From Persicaria tinctoria (Eukaryota > Streptophyta > Magnoliopsida > Caryophyllales > Polygonaceae), in NCBI GenBank assembly GCA_037127255.1, contig JBANSL010000004.1, positions 186,001-250,000 of the forward strand: 64,000 nucleotides of DNA, written 5' to 3'. Positions within the stretch are counted from its first letter, which is position 1. Each line of letters starts with the position of its first letter. Positions 53,150 to 64,000 of this stretch are shown here, piece by piece. The notes beneath the pieces are model-generated. The model did no database searches. It saw only the letters and a program-made list of their open reading frames with translations, and had not been told where the DNA came from. The translations under genes and the position numbers were made by a program.

Positions 53150-55600
53150 TGCGAAATATGCGACAGACTTAAAATAGGGAATATTGGTATCCGATTCAAT
53201 AAATAGAATATAAAACTTGTATCTACCAAGTTACAGAGTCATTAGGGTTGAGGCTCTGCCATTTTGGATTGCTTAAGATTTCGATATATTTTCGTGTACA
53301 GTACCCTATGAGAAAATGGCGAAATATGCGACGGACTTAAAATAGGGAATATTGGTCTCTGATTCAATAAATACAATATAAAACTTGTATCTACCAAGTT
53401 ACAGAGTCATTAGAGTTGAGGCTCTACCATTTTGGATAGCTTAAGATTTCGATATATTTTCGTGTACAGTACCCTATGAGAAAATTGCGAAATATGCGAC
53501 AGACTTAAAATAGGGAATATTGGTATCCGATTCAATAAATAGAATATAAAACTTGTATCTACCAAGTTACAGAGTCATTAGGGTTGAGGCTCTGCCATTT
53601 TGGATTGCATAAGATTTCGATATATTTTCGTGTACAGTACCCTATGAGAAAATGGCGAAATATGCGACGGACTTAAAATAGGGAATATTGGTCTCCGATT
53701 CAATAAATACAATATAAAAATTGTATCTACCATGTTACAGAGTCATTAGAGTTGAGGCTCTGCAATTTTGGATAGCTTAAGATTTCGATATATTTTCGTG
53801 TACAGTACCCTATGAGAAAATGACGAAATATGCGACGGACGTAAAATAGGGAATATTAGTCTCCGATTCAATAAATACAATATAAAACTTGTATCTACCA
53901 AGTTACAGAGTCATTAGAGTTGAGGCTCTGCCATTTTGGATAGCTTAAGATTTCGATATATTTTCGTGTACAGTACCCTATGAGAAAATGGCGAAATATG
54001 CGACGGACTTAAAATAGGGAATATTGGTCTCCGATTCAATAAATACAATATAAAACTTGTATCTACCAAGTTACAGAGTCATTAGAGTTGAGGCTCTGCC
54101 ATTTTGGATAGCTTAAGATTTCGATATATTTTCGTGTACAGTACCCTATGAGAAAATTGCGAAATATGCGACAGACTTAAAATAGGGAATATTGGTATCC
54201 GATTCAATAAATAGAATATAAAACTTGTATCTACCAAGTTACAGAGTCATTAGGGTTGAGGCTCTGCCATTTTGGATTGCTTAAGATTTCGATATATTTT
54301 CGTCTACAGTACCCTATGGGAAAATGGCGAAATATGCGACGGACTTAAAATAGGGAATATTGGTCTCCGATTCAATAAATATAATATAAAACTTGTATCT
54401 ACCAAGTTACAGAGTCATTAGAGTTGAGGCTCTACCATTTTGGATAGCTTAAGATTTCGATATATTTTCGTGTACAGTACCCTATGAGAAAATTGCGAAA
54501 TATGCGACAGACTTAAAATAGGGAATATTGGTATCCGATTCAATAAATAGAATATAAAACTTGTATCTACCAAGTTACAGAGTCATTAGGGTTGAGGCTC
54601 TGCCATTTTGGATTGCATAAGATTTCGATATATTTTCGTGTACAGTACCCTATGAGAAAATGGCGAAATATGCGACGGACTTAAAATAGGGAATATTGGT
54701 CTCCGATTCAATAAATACAATATAAAACTTGTATCTACCATGTTACAGAGTCATTAGAGTTGAGGCTCTGCAATTTTGGATAGCTTAAGATTTCGATATA
54801 TTTTCGTGTACAGTACCCTATGAGAAAATGACGAAATATGCGACGGACGTAAAATAGGGAATATTAGTCTCCGATTCAATAAATACAATATAAAACTTGT
54901 ATCTACCAAGTTACAGAGTCATTAGAGTTGAGGCTCTGCCATTTTGGATAGCTTAAGATTTCGATATATTTTCGTGTACAGTACCCTATGAGAAAATTGC
55001 GAAATATGCGACAGACTTAAAATAGGGAATATTGGTATCCGATTCAATAAATAGAATATAAAACTTGTATCTACCAAGTTACAGAGTCATTAGGGTTGAG
55101 GCTCTGCCATTTTGGATTGCTTAAGATTTCGATATATTTTCGTGTACAGTACCCTATGAGAAAATGGCGAAATATGCGACGGACTTAAAATAGGGAATAT
55201 TGGTCTCCGATTCAATAAATACAATATAAAACTTGTATCTACCAAGTTACAGAGTCATTAGAGTTGAGGCTCTACCATTTTGGTTAGCTTAAGATTTCGA
55301 TATATTTTCGTGTACAGTACCCTATGAGAAAATGACGAAATATGCGACGGACGTAAAATAGGGAATATTAGTCTCCGATTCAATAAATACAATATAAAAC
55401 TTGTATCTACCAAGTTACAGAGTCATTAGAGTTGAGGCTCTGCCATTTTGGATAGCTTAAGATTTCGATATATTTTCGTGTACAGTACCCTATGAGAAAA
55501 TTGCGAAATATGCGACAGACTTAAAATAGGGAATATTGGTATCCGATTCAATAAATAGAATATAAAACTTGTATCTACCAAGTTACAGAGTCATTAGGGT
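53150..55600. repeat. Transitional satellite segment between 15-mer and 13-mer domains
   Basis: The TCTACAG marker at 54303 is 2856 bp (17 monomers) from the previous one and 1344 bp (8 monomers) from the next. The CTGCAATTTT monomer occurs at 53759 and 54767 (1008 bp, 6 monomers apart). These irregular spacings indicate several overlapping exchanges rather than one HOR. Confidence 0.65.
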
Positions 55601-58600
55601 TGAGGCTCTGCCATTTTGGATTGCTTAAGATTTCGATATATTTTCGTCTACAGTACCCTATGGGAAAATGGCGAAATATGCGACGGACTTAAAATAGGGA
55701 ATATTGGTCTCCGATTCAATAAATATAATATAAAACTTGTATCTACCAAGTTACAGAGTCTTTAGAGTTGAGGCTTTGCCATTTTGGATTGCTTAAGATT
55801 TCGATATATTTTCGTGTACAGTACCCTATGAGAAAATGGCGAAATATGCGACGGACGTAAAATAGGGAATATTGGTCTCCGATTCAATAAATACAATATA
55901 AAACTTGTATCTACCAAGTTACAGAGTCATTAGAGTTGAGGCTCTGCCATTTTGGATAGCTTAAGATTTCGATATATTTTCGTGTACAGTACCCTATGAG
56001 AAAATGGCGAAATATGCGACGGACTTAAAATAGGGAATATTGGTCTCCGATTCAATAAATACAATATAAAACTTGTATCTACCAAGTTACAGAGTCATTA
56101 GAGTTGAGGCTCTACCATTTTGGATAGCTTAAGATTTCGATATATTTTCGTGTACAGTACCCTATGAGAAAATTGCGAAATATGCGACAGACTTAAAATA
56201 GGGAATATTGGTCTCCGATTCAATAAATACAATATAAAACTTGTATCTACCAAGTTACAGAGTCTTTGGAGTTGAGGCTCTGCCATTTTGGATTTCTTAA
56301 GATTTCAATATATTTTCGTGTACAGTACCCTATGAGAAAATGGCGAAATATGCGACGGACTTAAAATAGGGAATATTGGTCTCCGATTCAATAAATACAG
56401 TATAAAACTTGTATCTACCAAGTTACAGAATAATTAGAGTTGAGGCTCTACCATTTTGGATAGCTTAAGATTTCGATATATTTTCGTGTACAGTACCCTA
56501 TGAGAAAATTGCGAAATATGCGACAGACTTAAAATAGGGAATATTGGTATCCGATTCAATAAATAGAATATAAAACTTGTATCTACCAAGTTACAGAGTC
56601 ATTAGGGTTGAGGCTCTGCCATTTTGGATTGCTTAAGATTTCGATATATTTTCGTGTACAGTACCCTATGAGAAAATGGCGAAATATGCGACGGACTTAA
56701 AATAGGGAATATTGGTCTCCGATTCAATAAATACAATATAAAACTTGTATCTACCAAGTTATAGAGTCATTAGAGTTGAGGCTCTGCCATTTTGGATTGC
56801 TTAAGATTTCGATATATTTTCGTGTACAGTACCCTATGAGAAAATGGCGAAATATGCGACGGACTTAAAATAGGGAATATTGGTCTCCGATTCAATAAAT
56901 ACAATATAAAACTTGTATCTACCAAGTTACAGAGTCATTAGAGTTGAGGCTCTACCATTTTGGATAGCTTAAGATTTCGATATATTTTCGTGTACAGTAC
57001 CCTATGAGAAAATTGCGAAATATGCGACAGACTTAAAATAGGGAATATTGGTCTCCGATTCAATAAATACAATATAAAACTTGTATCTACCAAATTACAG
57101 AGTCTTTGGAGTTGAGGCTCTGCCATTTTGGATTTCTTAAGATTTCAATATATTTTCGTGTACAGTACCCTATGAGAAAATGGCGAAATATGCGACGGAT
57201 TTAAAATAGGGAATATTGGTCTCCGATTCAATAAATACAGTATAAAACTTGTATCTACCAAGTTACAGATTCATTAGAGTTGAGGCTCTACCATTTTGGA
57301 TAGCTTAAGATTTCGATATATTTTCGTGTACAGTACCCTATGAGAAAATGCCGAAATATGCGACGGACTTAAAATAGGGAATATTGGTCTCTGATTCAAT
57401 AAATACAATATAAAACTTGTATCTACCAAGTTACAGAGTCATTAGAGTTGAGGCTCTACCATTTTGGATAGCTTAAGATTTCGATATATTTTCGTGTACA
57501 GTACCCTATGAGAAAATTGCGAAATATGCGACAGACTTAAAATAGGGAATATTGGTATCCGATTCAATAAATAGAATATAAAACTTGTATCTACCAAGTT
57601 ACAGAGTCATTAGGGTTGAGGCTCTGCCATTTTGGATAGCTTAAGATTTCGATATATTTTCGTGTACAGTACCCTATGAGAAAATTGCGAAATATGCGAC
57701 AGACTTAAAATAGGGAATATTGGTATCCGATTCAATAAATAGAATATAAAACTTGTATCTACCAAGTTACAGAGTCATTAGGGTTGAGGCTCTGCCATTT
57801 TGGATTGCTTAAGATTTCGATATATTTTCGTCTACAGTACCCTATGGGAAAATGGCGAAATATGCGACGGACTTAAAATAGGGAATATTGGTCTCCGATT
57901 CAATAAATATAATATAAAACTTGTATCTACCAAGTTACAGAGTCTTTAGAGTTGAGGCTTTGCCATTTTGGATTGCTTAAGATTTCGATATATTTTCGTG
58001 TACAGTACCCTATGAGAAAATGGCGAAATATGCGACGGACGTAAAATAGGGAATATTGGTCTCCGATTCAATAAATACAATATAAAACTTGTATCTACCA
58101 AGTTACAGAGTCATTAGAGTTGAGGCTCTGCCATTTTGGATAGCTTAAGATTTCGATATATTTTCGTGTACAGTACCCTATGAGAAAATGGCGAAATATG
58201 CGACGGACTTAAAATAGGGAATATTGGTCTCCGATTCAATAAATACAATATAAAACTTGTATCTACCAAGTTACAGAGTCATTAGAGTTGAGGCTCTACC
58301 ATTTTGGATAGCTTAAGATTTCGATATATTTTCGTGTACAGTACCCTATGAGAAAATTGCGAAATATGCGACAGACTTAAAATAGGGAATATTGGTCTCC
58401 GATTCAATAAATACAATATAAAACTTGTATCTACCAAATTACAGAGTCTTTGGAGTTGAGGCTCTGCCATTTTGGATTTCTTAAGATTTCAATATATTTT
58501 CGTGTACAGTACCCTATGAGAAAATGGCGAAATATGCGACGGATTTAAAATAGGGAATATTGGTCTCCGATTCAATAAATACAGTATAAAACTTGTATCT

Positions 58601-61600
58601 ACCAAGTTACAGATTCATTAGAGTTGAGGCTCTACCATTTTGGATAGCTTAAGATTTCGATATATTTTCGTGTACAGTACCCTATGAGAAAATGGCGAAA
58701 TATGCGACGGACTTAAAATAGGGAATATTGGTCTCCGATTCAATAAATACAATATAAAACTTGTATCTACCAAGTTACAGAGTCATTAGAGTTGAGGCTC
58801 TACCATTTTGGATAGCTTAAGATTTCGATATATTTTCGTGTACAGTACCCTATGAGAAAATTGCGAAATATGCGACAGACTTAAAATAGGGAATATTGGT
58901 ATCCGATTCAATAAATAGAATATAAAACTTGTATCTACCAAGTTACAGAGTCATTAGGGTTGAGGCTCTGCCATTTTGGATAGCTTAAGATTTCGATATA
59001 TTTTCGTGTACAGTACCCTATGAGAAAATTGCGAAATATGCGACAGACTTAAAATAGGGAATATTGGTATCCGATTCAATAAATAGAATATAAAACTTGT
59101 ATCTACCAAGTTACAGAGTCATTAGGGTTGAGGCTCTGCCATTTTGGATTGCTTAAGATTTCGATATATTTTCGTCTACAGTACCCTATGGGAAAATGGC
59201 GAAATATGCGACGGACTTAAAATAGGGAATATTGGTCTCCGATTCAATAAATATAATATAAAACTTGTATCTACCAAGTTACAGAGTCTTTAGAGTTGAG
59301 GCTTTGCCATTTTGGATTGCTTAAGATTTCGATATATTTTCGTGTACAGTACCCTATGAGAAAATGGCGAAATATGCGACGGACGTAAAATAGGGAATAT
59401 TGGTCTCCGATTCAATAAATACAATATAAAACTTGTATCTACCAAGTTACAGAGTCATTAGAGTTGAGGCTCTGCCATTTTGGATAGCTTAAGATTTCGA
59501 TATATTTTCGTGTACAGTACCCTATGAGAAAATGGCGAAATATGCGACGGACTTAAAATAGGGAATATTGGTCTCCGATTCAATAAATACAATATAAAAC
59601 TTGTATCTACCAAGTTACAGAGTCATTAGAGTTGAGGCTCTACCATTTTGGATAGCTTAAGATTTCGATATATTTTCGTGTACAGTACCCTATGAGAAAA
59701 TTGCGAAATATGCGACAGACTTAAAATAGGGAATATTGGTCTCCGATTCAATAAATACAATATAAAACTTGTATCTACCAAGTTACAGAGTCTTTGGAGT
59801 TGAGGCTCTGCCATTTTGGATTTCTTAAGATTTCAATATATTTTCGTGTACAGTACCCTATGAGAAAATGGCGAAATATGCGACGGACTTAAAATAGGGA
59901 ATATTGGTCTCCGATTCAATAAATACAGTATAAAACTTGTATCTAAAAAGTTACAGAATAATTAGAGTTGAGGCTCTACCATTTTGGATAGCTTAAGATT
60001 TCGATATATTTTCGTGTACAGTACCCTATGAGAAAATTGCGAAATATGCGACAGACTTAAAATAGGGAATATTGGTATCCGATTCAATAAATAGAATATA
60101 AAACTTGTATCTACCAAGTTACAGAGTCATTAGGGTTGAGGCTCTGCCATTTTGGATTGCTTAAGATTTCGATATATTTTCGTGTACAGTACCCTATGAG
60201 AAAATGGCGAAATATGCGACGGACTTAAAATAGGGAATATTGGTCTCCGATTCAATAAATACAATATAAAACTTGTATCTACCAAGTTATAGAGTCATTA
60301 GAGTTGAGGCTCTGCCATTTTGGATTGCTTAAGATTTCGATATATTTTCGTGTACAGTACCCTATGAGAAAATGGCGAAATATGCGACGGACTTAAAATA
60401 GGGAATATTGGTCTCCGATTCAATAAATACAATATAAAACTTGTATCTACCAAGTTACAGAGTCATTAGAGTTGAGGCTCTACCATTTTGGATAGCTTAA
60501 GATTTCGATATATTTTCGTGTACAGTACCCTATGAGAAAATTGCGAAATATGCGACAGACTTAAAATAGGGAATATTGGTCTCCGATTCAATAAATACAA
60601 TATAAAACTTGTATCTACCAAATTACAGAGTCTTTGGAGTTGAGGCTCTGCCATTTTGGATTTCTTAAGATTTCAATATATTTTCGTGTACAGTACCCTA
60701 TGAGAAAATGGCGAAATATGCGACGGATTTAAAATAGGGAATATTGGTCTCCGATTCAATAAATACAGTATAAAACTTGTATCTACCAAGTTACAGATTC
60801 ATTAGAGTTGAGGCTCTACCATTTTGGATAGCTTAAGATTTCGATATATTTTCGTGTACAGTACCCTATGAGAAAATGGCGAAATATGCGACGGACTTAA
60901 AATAGGGAATATTGGTCTCCGATTCAATAAATACAATATAAAACTTGTATCTACCAAGTTACAGAGTCATTAGAGTTGAGGCTCTACCATTTTGGATAGC
61001 TTAAGATTTCGATATATTTTCGTGTACAGTACCCTATGAGAAAATTGCGAAATATGCGACAGACTTAAAATAGGGAATATTGGTATCCGATTCAATAAAT
61101 AGAATATAAAACTTGTATCTACCAAGTTACAGAGTCATTAGGGTTGAGGCTCTGCCATTTTGGATAGCTTAAGATTTCGATATATTTTCGTGTACAATAC
61201 CCTATGAGAAAATTGCGAAATATGCGACAGACTTAAAATAGGGAATATTGGTATCCGATTCAATAAATAGAATATAAAACTTGTATCTACCAAGTTACAG
61301 AGTCATTAGGGTTGAGGCTCTGCCATTTTGGATTGCTTAAGATTTCGATATATTTTCGTCTACAGTACCCTATGGGAAAATGGCGAAATATGCGACGGAC
61401 TTAAAATAGGGAATATTGGTCTCCGATTCAATAAATATAATATAAAACTTGTATCTACCAAGTTACAGAGTCTTTAGAGTTGAGGCTTTGCCATTTTGGA
61501 TTGCTTAAGATTTCGATATATTTTCGTGTACAGTACCCTATGAGAAAATGGCGAAATATGCGACGGACGTAAAATAGGGAATATTGGTCTCCGATTCAAT

Positions 61601-64000
61601 AAATACAATATAAAACTTGTATCTACCAAGTTACAGAGTCATTAGAGTTGAGGCTCTGCCATTTTGGATAGCTTAAGATTTCGATATATTTTCGTGTACA
61701 GTACCCTATGAGAAAATGGCGAAATATGCGACGGACTTAAAATAGGGAATATTGGTCTCCGATTCAATAAATACAATATAAAACTTGTATCTACCAAGTT
61801 ACAGAGTCATTAGAGTTGAGGCTCTACCATTTTGGATAGCTTAAGATTTCGATATATTTTCGTGTACAGTACCCTATGAGAAAATTGCGAAATATGCGAC
61901 AGACTTAAAATAGGGAATATTGGTCTCCGATTCAATAAATACAATATAAAACTTGTATCTACCAAGTTACAGAGTCTTTGGAGTTGAGGCTCTGCCATTT
62001 TGGATTTCTTAAGATTTCAATATATTTTCGTGTACAGTACCCTATGAGAAAATGGCGAAATATGCGACGGACTTAAAATAGGGAATATTGGTCTCCGATT
62101 CAATAAATACAGTATAAAACTTGTATCTACCAAGTTACAGAATAATTAGAGTTGAGGCTCTACCATTTTGGATAGCTTAAGATTTCGATATATTTTCGTG
62201 TACAGTACCCTATGAGAAAATTGCGAAATATGCGACAGACTTAAAATAGGGAATATTGGTATCCGATTCAATAAATAGAATATAAAACTTGTATCTACCA
62301 AGTTACAGAGTCATTAGGGTTGAGGCTCTGCCATTTTGGATTGCTTAAGATTTCGATATATTTTCGTGTACAGTACCCTATGAGAAAATGGCGAAATATG
62401 CGACGGACTTAAAATAGGGAATATTGGTCTCCGATTCAATAAATACAATATAAAACTTGTATCTACCAAGTTATAGAGTCATTAGAGTTGAGGCTCTGCC
62501 ATTTTGGATTGCTTAAGATTTCGATATATTTTCGTGTACAGTACCCTATGAGAAAATGGCGAAATATGCGACGGACTTAAAATAGGGAATATTGGTCTCC
62601 GATTCAATAAATACAATATAAAACTTGTATCTACCAAGTTACAGAGTCATTAGAGTTGAGGCTCTACCATTTTGGATAGCTTAAGATTTCGATATATTTT
62701 CGTGTACAGTACCCTATGAGAAAATTGCGAAATATGCGACAGACTTAAAATAGGGAATATTGGTCTCCGATTCAATAAATACAATATAAAACTTGTATCT
62801 ACCAAATTACAGAGTCTTTGGAGTTGAGGCTCTGCCATTTTGGATTTCTTAAGATTTCAATATATTTTCGTGTACAGTACCCTATGAGAAAATGGCGAAA
62901 TATGCGACGGATTTAAAATAGGGAATATTGGTCTCCGATTCAATAAATACAGTATAAAACTTGTATCTACCAAGTTACAGATTCATTAGAGTTGAGGCTC
63001 TACCATTTTGGATAGCTTAAGATTTCGATATATTTTCGTGTACAGTACCCTATGAGAAAATGGCGAAATATGCGACGGACTTAAAATAGGGAATATTGGT
63101 CTCCGATTCAATAAATACAATATAAAACTTGTATCTACCAAGTTACAGAGTCATTAGAGTTGAGGCTCTACCATTTTGGATAGCTTAAGATTTCGATATA
63201 TTTTCGTGTACAGTACCCTATGAGAAAATTGCGAAATATGCGACAGACTTAAAATAGGGAATATTGGTATCCGATTCAATAAATAGAATATAAAACTTGT
63301 ATCTACCAAGTTACAGAGTCATTAGGGTTGAGGCTCTGCCATTTTGGATAGCTTAAGATTTCGATATATTTTCGTGTACAATACCCTATGAGAAAATTGC
63401 GAAATATGCGACAGACTTAAAATAGGGAATATTGGTATCCGATTCAATAAATAGAATATAAAACTTGTATCTACCAAGTTACAGAGTCATTAGGGTTGAG
63501 GCTCTGCCATTTTGGATTGCTTAAGATTTCGATATATTTTCGTCTACAGTACCCTATGGGAAAATGGCGAAATATGCGACGGACTTAAAATAGGGAATAT
63601 TGGTCTCCGATTCAATAAATATAATATAAAACTTGTATCTACCAAGTTACAGAGTCTTTAGAGTTGAGGCTTTGCCATTTTGGATTGCTTAAGATTTCGA
63701 TATATTTTCGTGTACAGTACCCTATGAGAAAATGGCGAAATATGCGACGGACGTAAAATAGGGAATATTGGTCTCCGATTCAATAAATACAATATAAAAC
63801 TTGTATCTACCAAGTTACAGAGTCATTAGAGTTGAGGCTCTGCCATTTTGGATAGCTTAAGATTTCGATATATTTTCGTGTACAGTACCCTATGAGAAAA
63901 TGGCGAAATATGCGACGGACTTAAAATAGGGAATATTGGTCTCCGATTCAATAAATACAATATAAAACTTGTATCTACCAAGTTACAGAGTCATTAGAGT
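55601..64000. repeat. 13-monomer HOR (2184 bp) at the right end, with one 8-mer derivative
   Basis: TCTACAG marks fall at 55647, 57831, 59175, 61359 and 63543: spacings of 2184, 1344, 2184 and 2184 bp. The AGTCTTTGGAG monomers alternate between CAAGTTACAG and CAAATTACAG forms, spaced 5 and 8 monomers apart, and the CAAATTACAG form occurs twice in a row around 57091 and 58435 where a 5-mer has been lost. The last two copies share a CAATACC change (61191 and 63375) not in the preceding copy. AGTTATAGAG marks at 56761, 60289 and 62473 agree with 21- and 13-monomer spacing. The pattern continues past the window edge. Confidence 0.85.

Larger units (their letters stand above)
10744..64000. repeat. 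168-bp tandem satellite array, about 317 monomers
   Basis: Counting from CTGCCATTTTGG at 10744, the monomer start recurs every 168 bp (10912, 11080 ...) to 63840, giving 316 complete monomers and a 161-bp partial one. All are in the same direction and differ from each other by only a few per cent. The monomer is AT-rich and usually carries GCTTAAG, GTGTACAGTAC and GGAATATTGG. It contains an 8-bp inverted repeat, GCCATTTT at monomer positions 3-10 and AAAATGGC at 58-65. Variants are linked in haplotypes. One form combines CTACC, TTGCG, ACAGAC, GGTATCC, AATAGAAT and ATTAGGG; the common form has CTGCC, TGGCG, ACGGAC, GGTCTCC, AATACAAT and ATTAGAG. A third has ACGTAAAAT with TTAGTCTCC. Monomer length and homogeneity fit a plant centromeric satellite, but that role is inference. 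I do not recognise the family. Confidence 0.97.

Noticed and set aside
35762..62838. Fourteen near-identical 62-codon minus-strand frames (beginning MAEPQLQR) across the satellite
   Set aside because: Each spans just over one monomer and exists only where a variant removes a stop. They recur at HOR spacings and have no motif or independent codon conservation. They are satellite sequence read in frame, not genes.
10744..64000. CRISPR array
   Set aside because: Repeats are contiguous 168-bp monomers with no unique spacers and no cas genes, in a plant-type context.
10744..64000. Telomere-like or CENP-B-box sequence in the satellite
   Set aside because: No runs of TTTAGGG-type repeats and no match to the CENP-B box pattern. 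The ATAGGG words are isolated, one per monomer.

Overview
This window looks like a repeat-only piece of a flowering-plant chromosome, plausibly centromeric or pericentromeric. Two repeats account for all 64 kb: one long non-coding LTR retrotransposon (1..10743) and one uninterrupted 168-bp satellite array (10744..64000). I found no credible protein-coding gene, tRNA, rRNA or CRISPR array. The plant assignment rests on the initiator-Met-tRNA primer site TGGTATCAGAGC next to an LTR ending in TTACA, the Ty3/gypsy-like 3' end, and the size and uniformity of the satellite. I cannot name the species.

1..10743 is a nonautonomous LTR element on the + strand, best described as a LARD (large retrotransposon derivative). 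The right LTR is complete (7787..10743, 2957 bp, TGTAA...TTACA). The left LTR is cut by the window edge: positions 1..2332 match the right LTR at a constant offset of 8411, and I saw no mismatch by eye. Between them lie 5454 bp with a primer-binding site and a polypurine tract but no gag, protease, RT, RNaseH or integrase frame. Part of this interior is an old, degenerate tandem repeat. A 16-bp copy of the polypurine-tract region sits about 456 bp upstream of the real one, inside a perfect hairpin.

10744..64000 is a head-to-tail satellite: 316 complete monomers plus a 161-bp partial one. Nearly all monomers are 168 bp; I found four of 169 bp and one of 172 bp. All run in the same direction and no other element interrupts them. 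Linked single-base variants reveal layered higher-order repeats (HORs) that change along the array: a tandem 10-mer duplication (12.5-15.9 kb), a 26-mer composite of a 15-mer and its 11-mer deletion derivative (about 15.9-24.6 kb), 14/12-mer and 5-mer duplications (24.6-29.8 kb), a 12-mer duplication (31.0-35.1 kb), 12/13-mer blocks carrying the 169-bp monomers (35.6-42.9 kb), 15-mers (42.9-53.1 kb, including an apparently perfect 2520-bp duplication) and a 13-mer HOR (about 55.6-64 kb).

The retrotransposon abuts the satellite in mid-sequence, so it most likely inserted into the array. Its identical LTRs suggest this was recent. No gene network can be described. What the window records is satellite homogenisation by unequal exchange and recent colonisation by a parasitic, gene-less element that must borrow its enzymes. 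All comparisons were by eye, and long near-perfect tandem copies are also where genome assemblies can fail.
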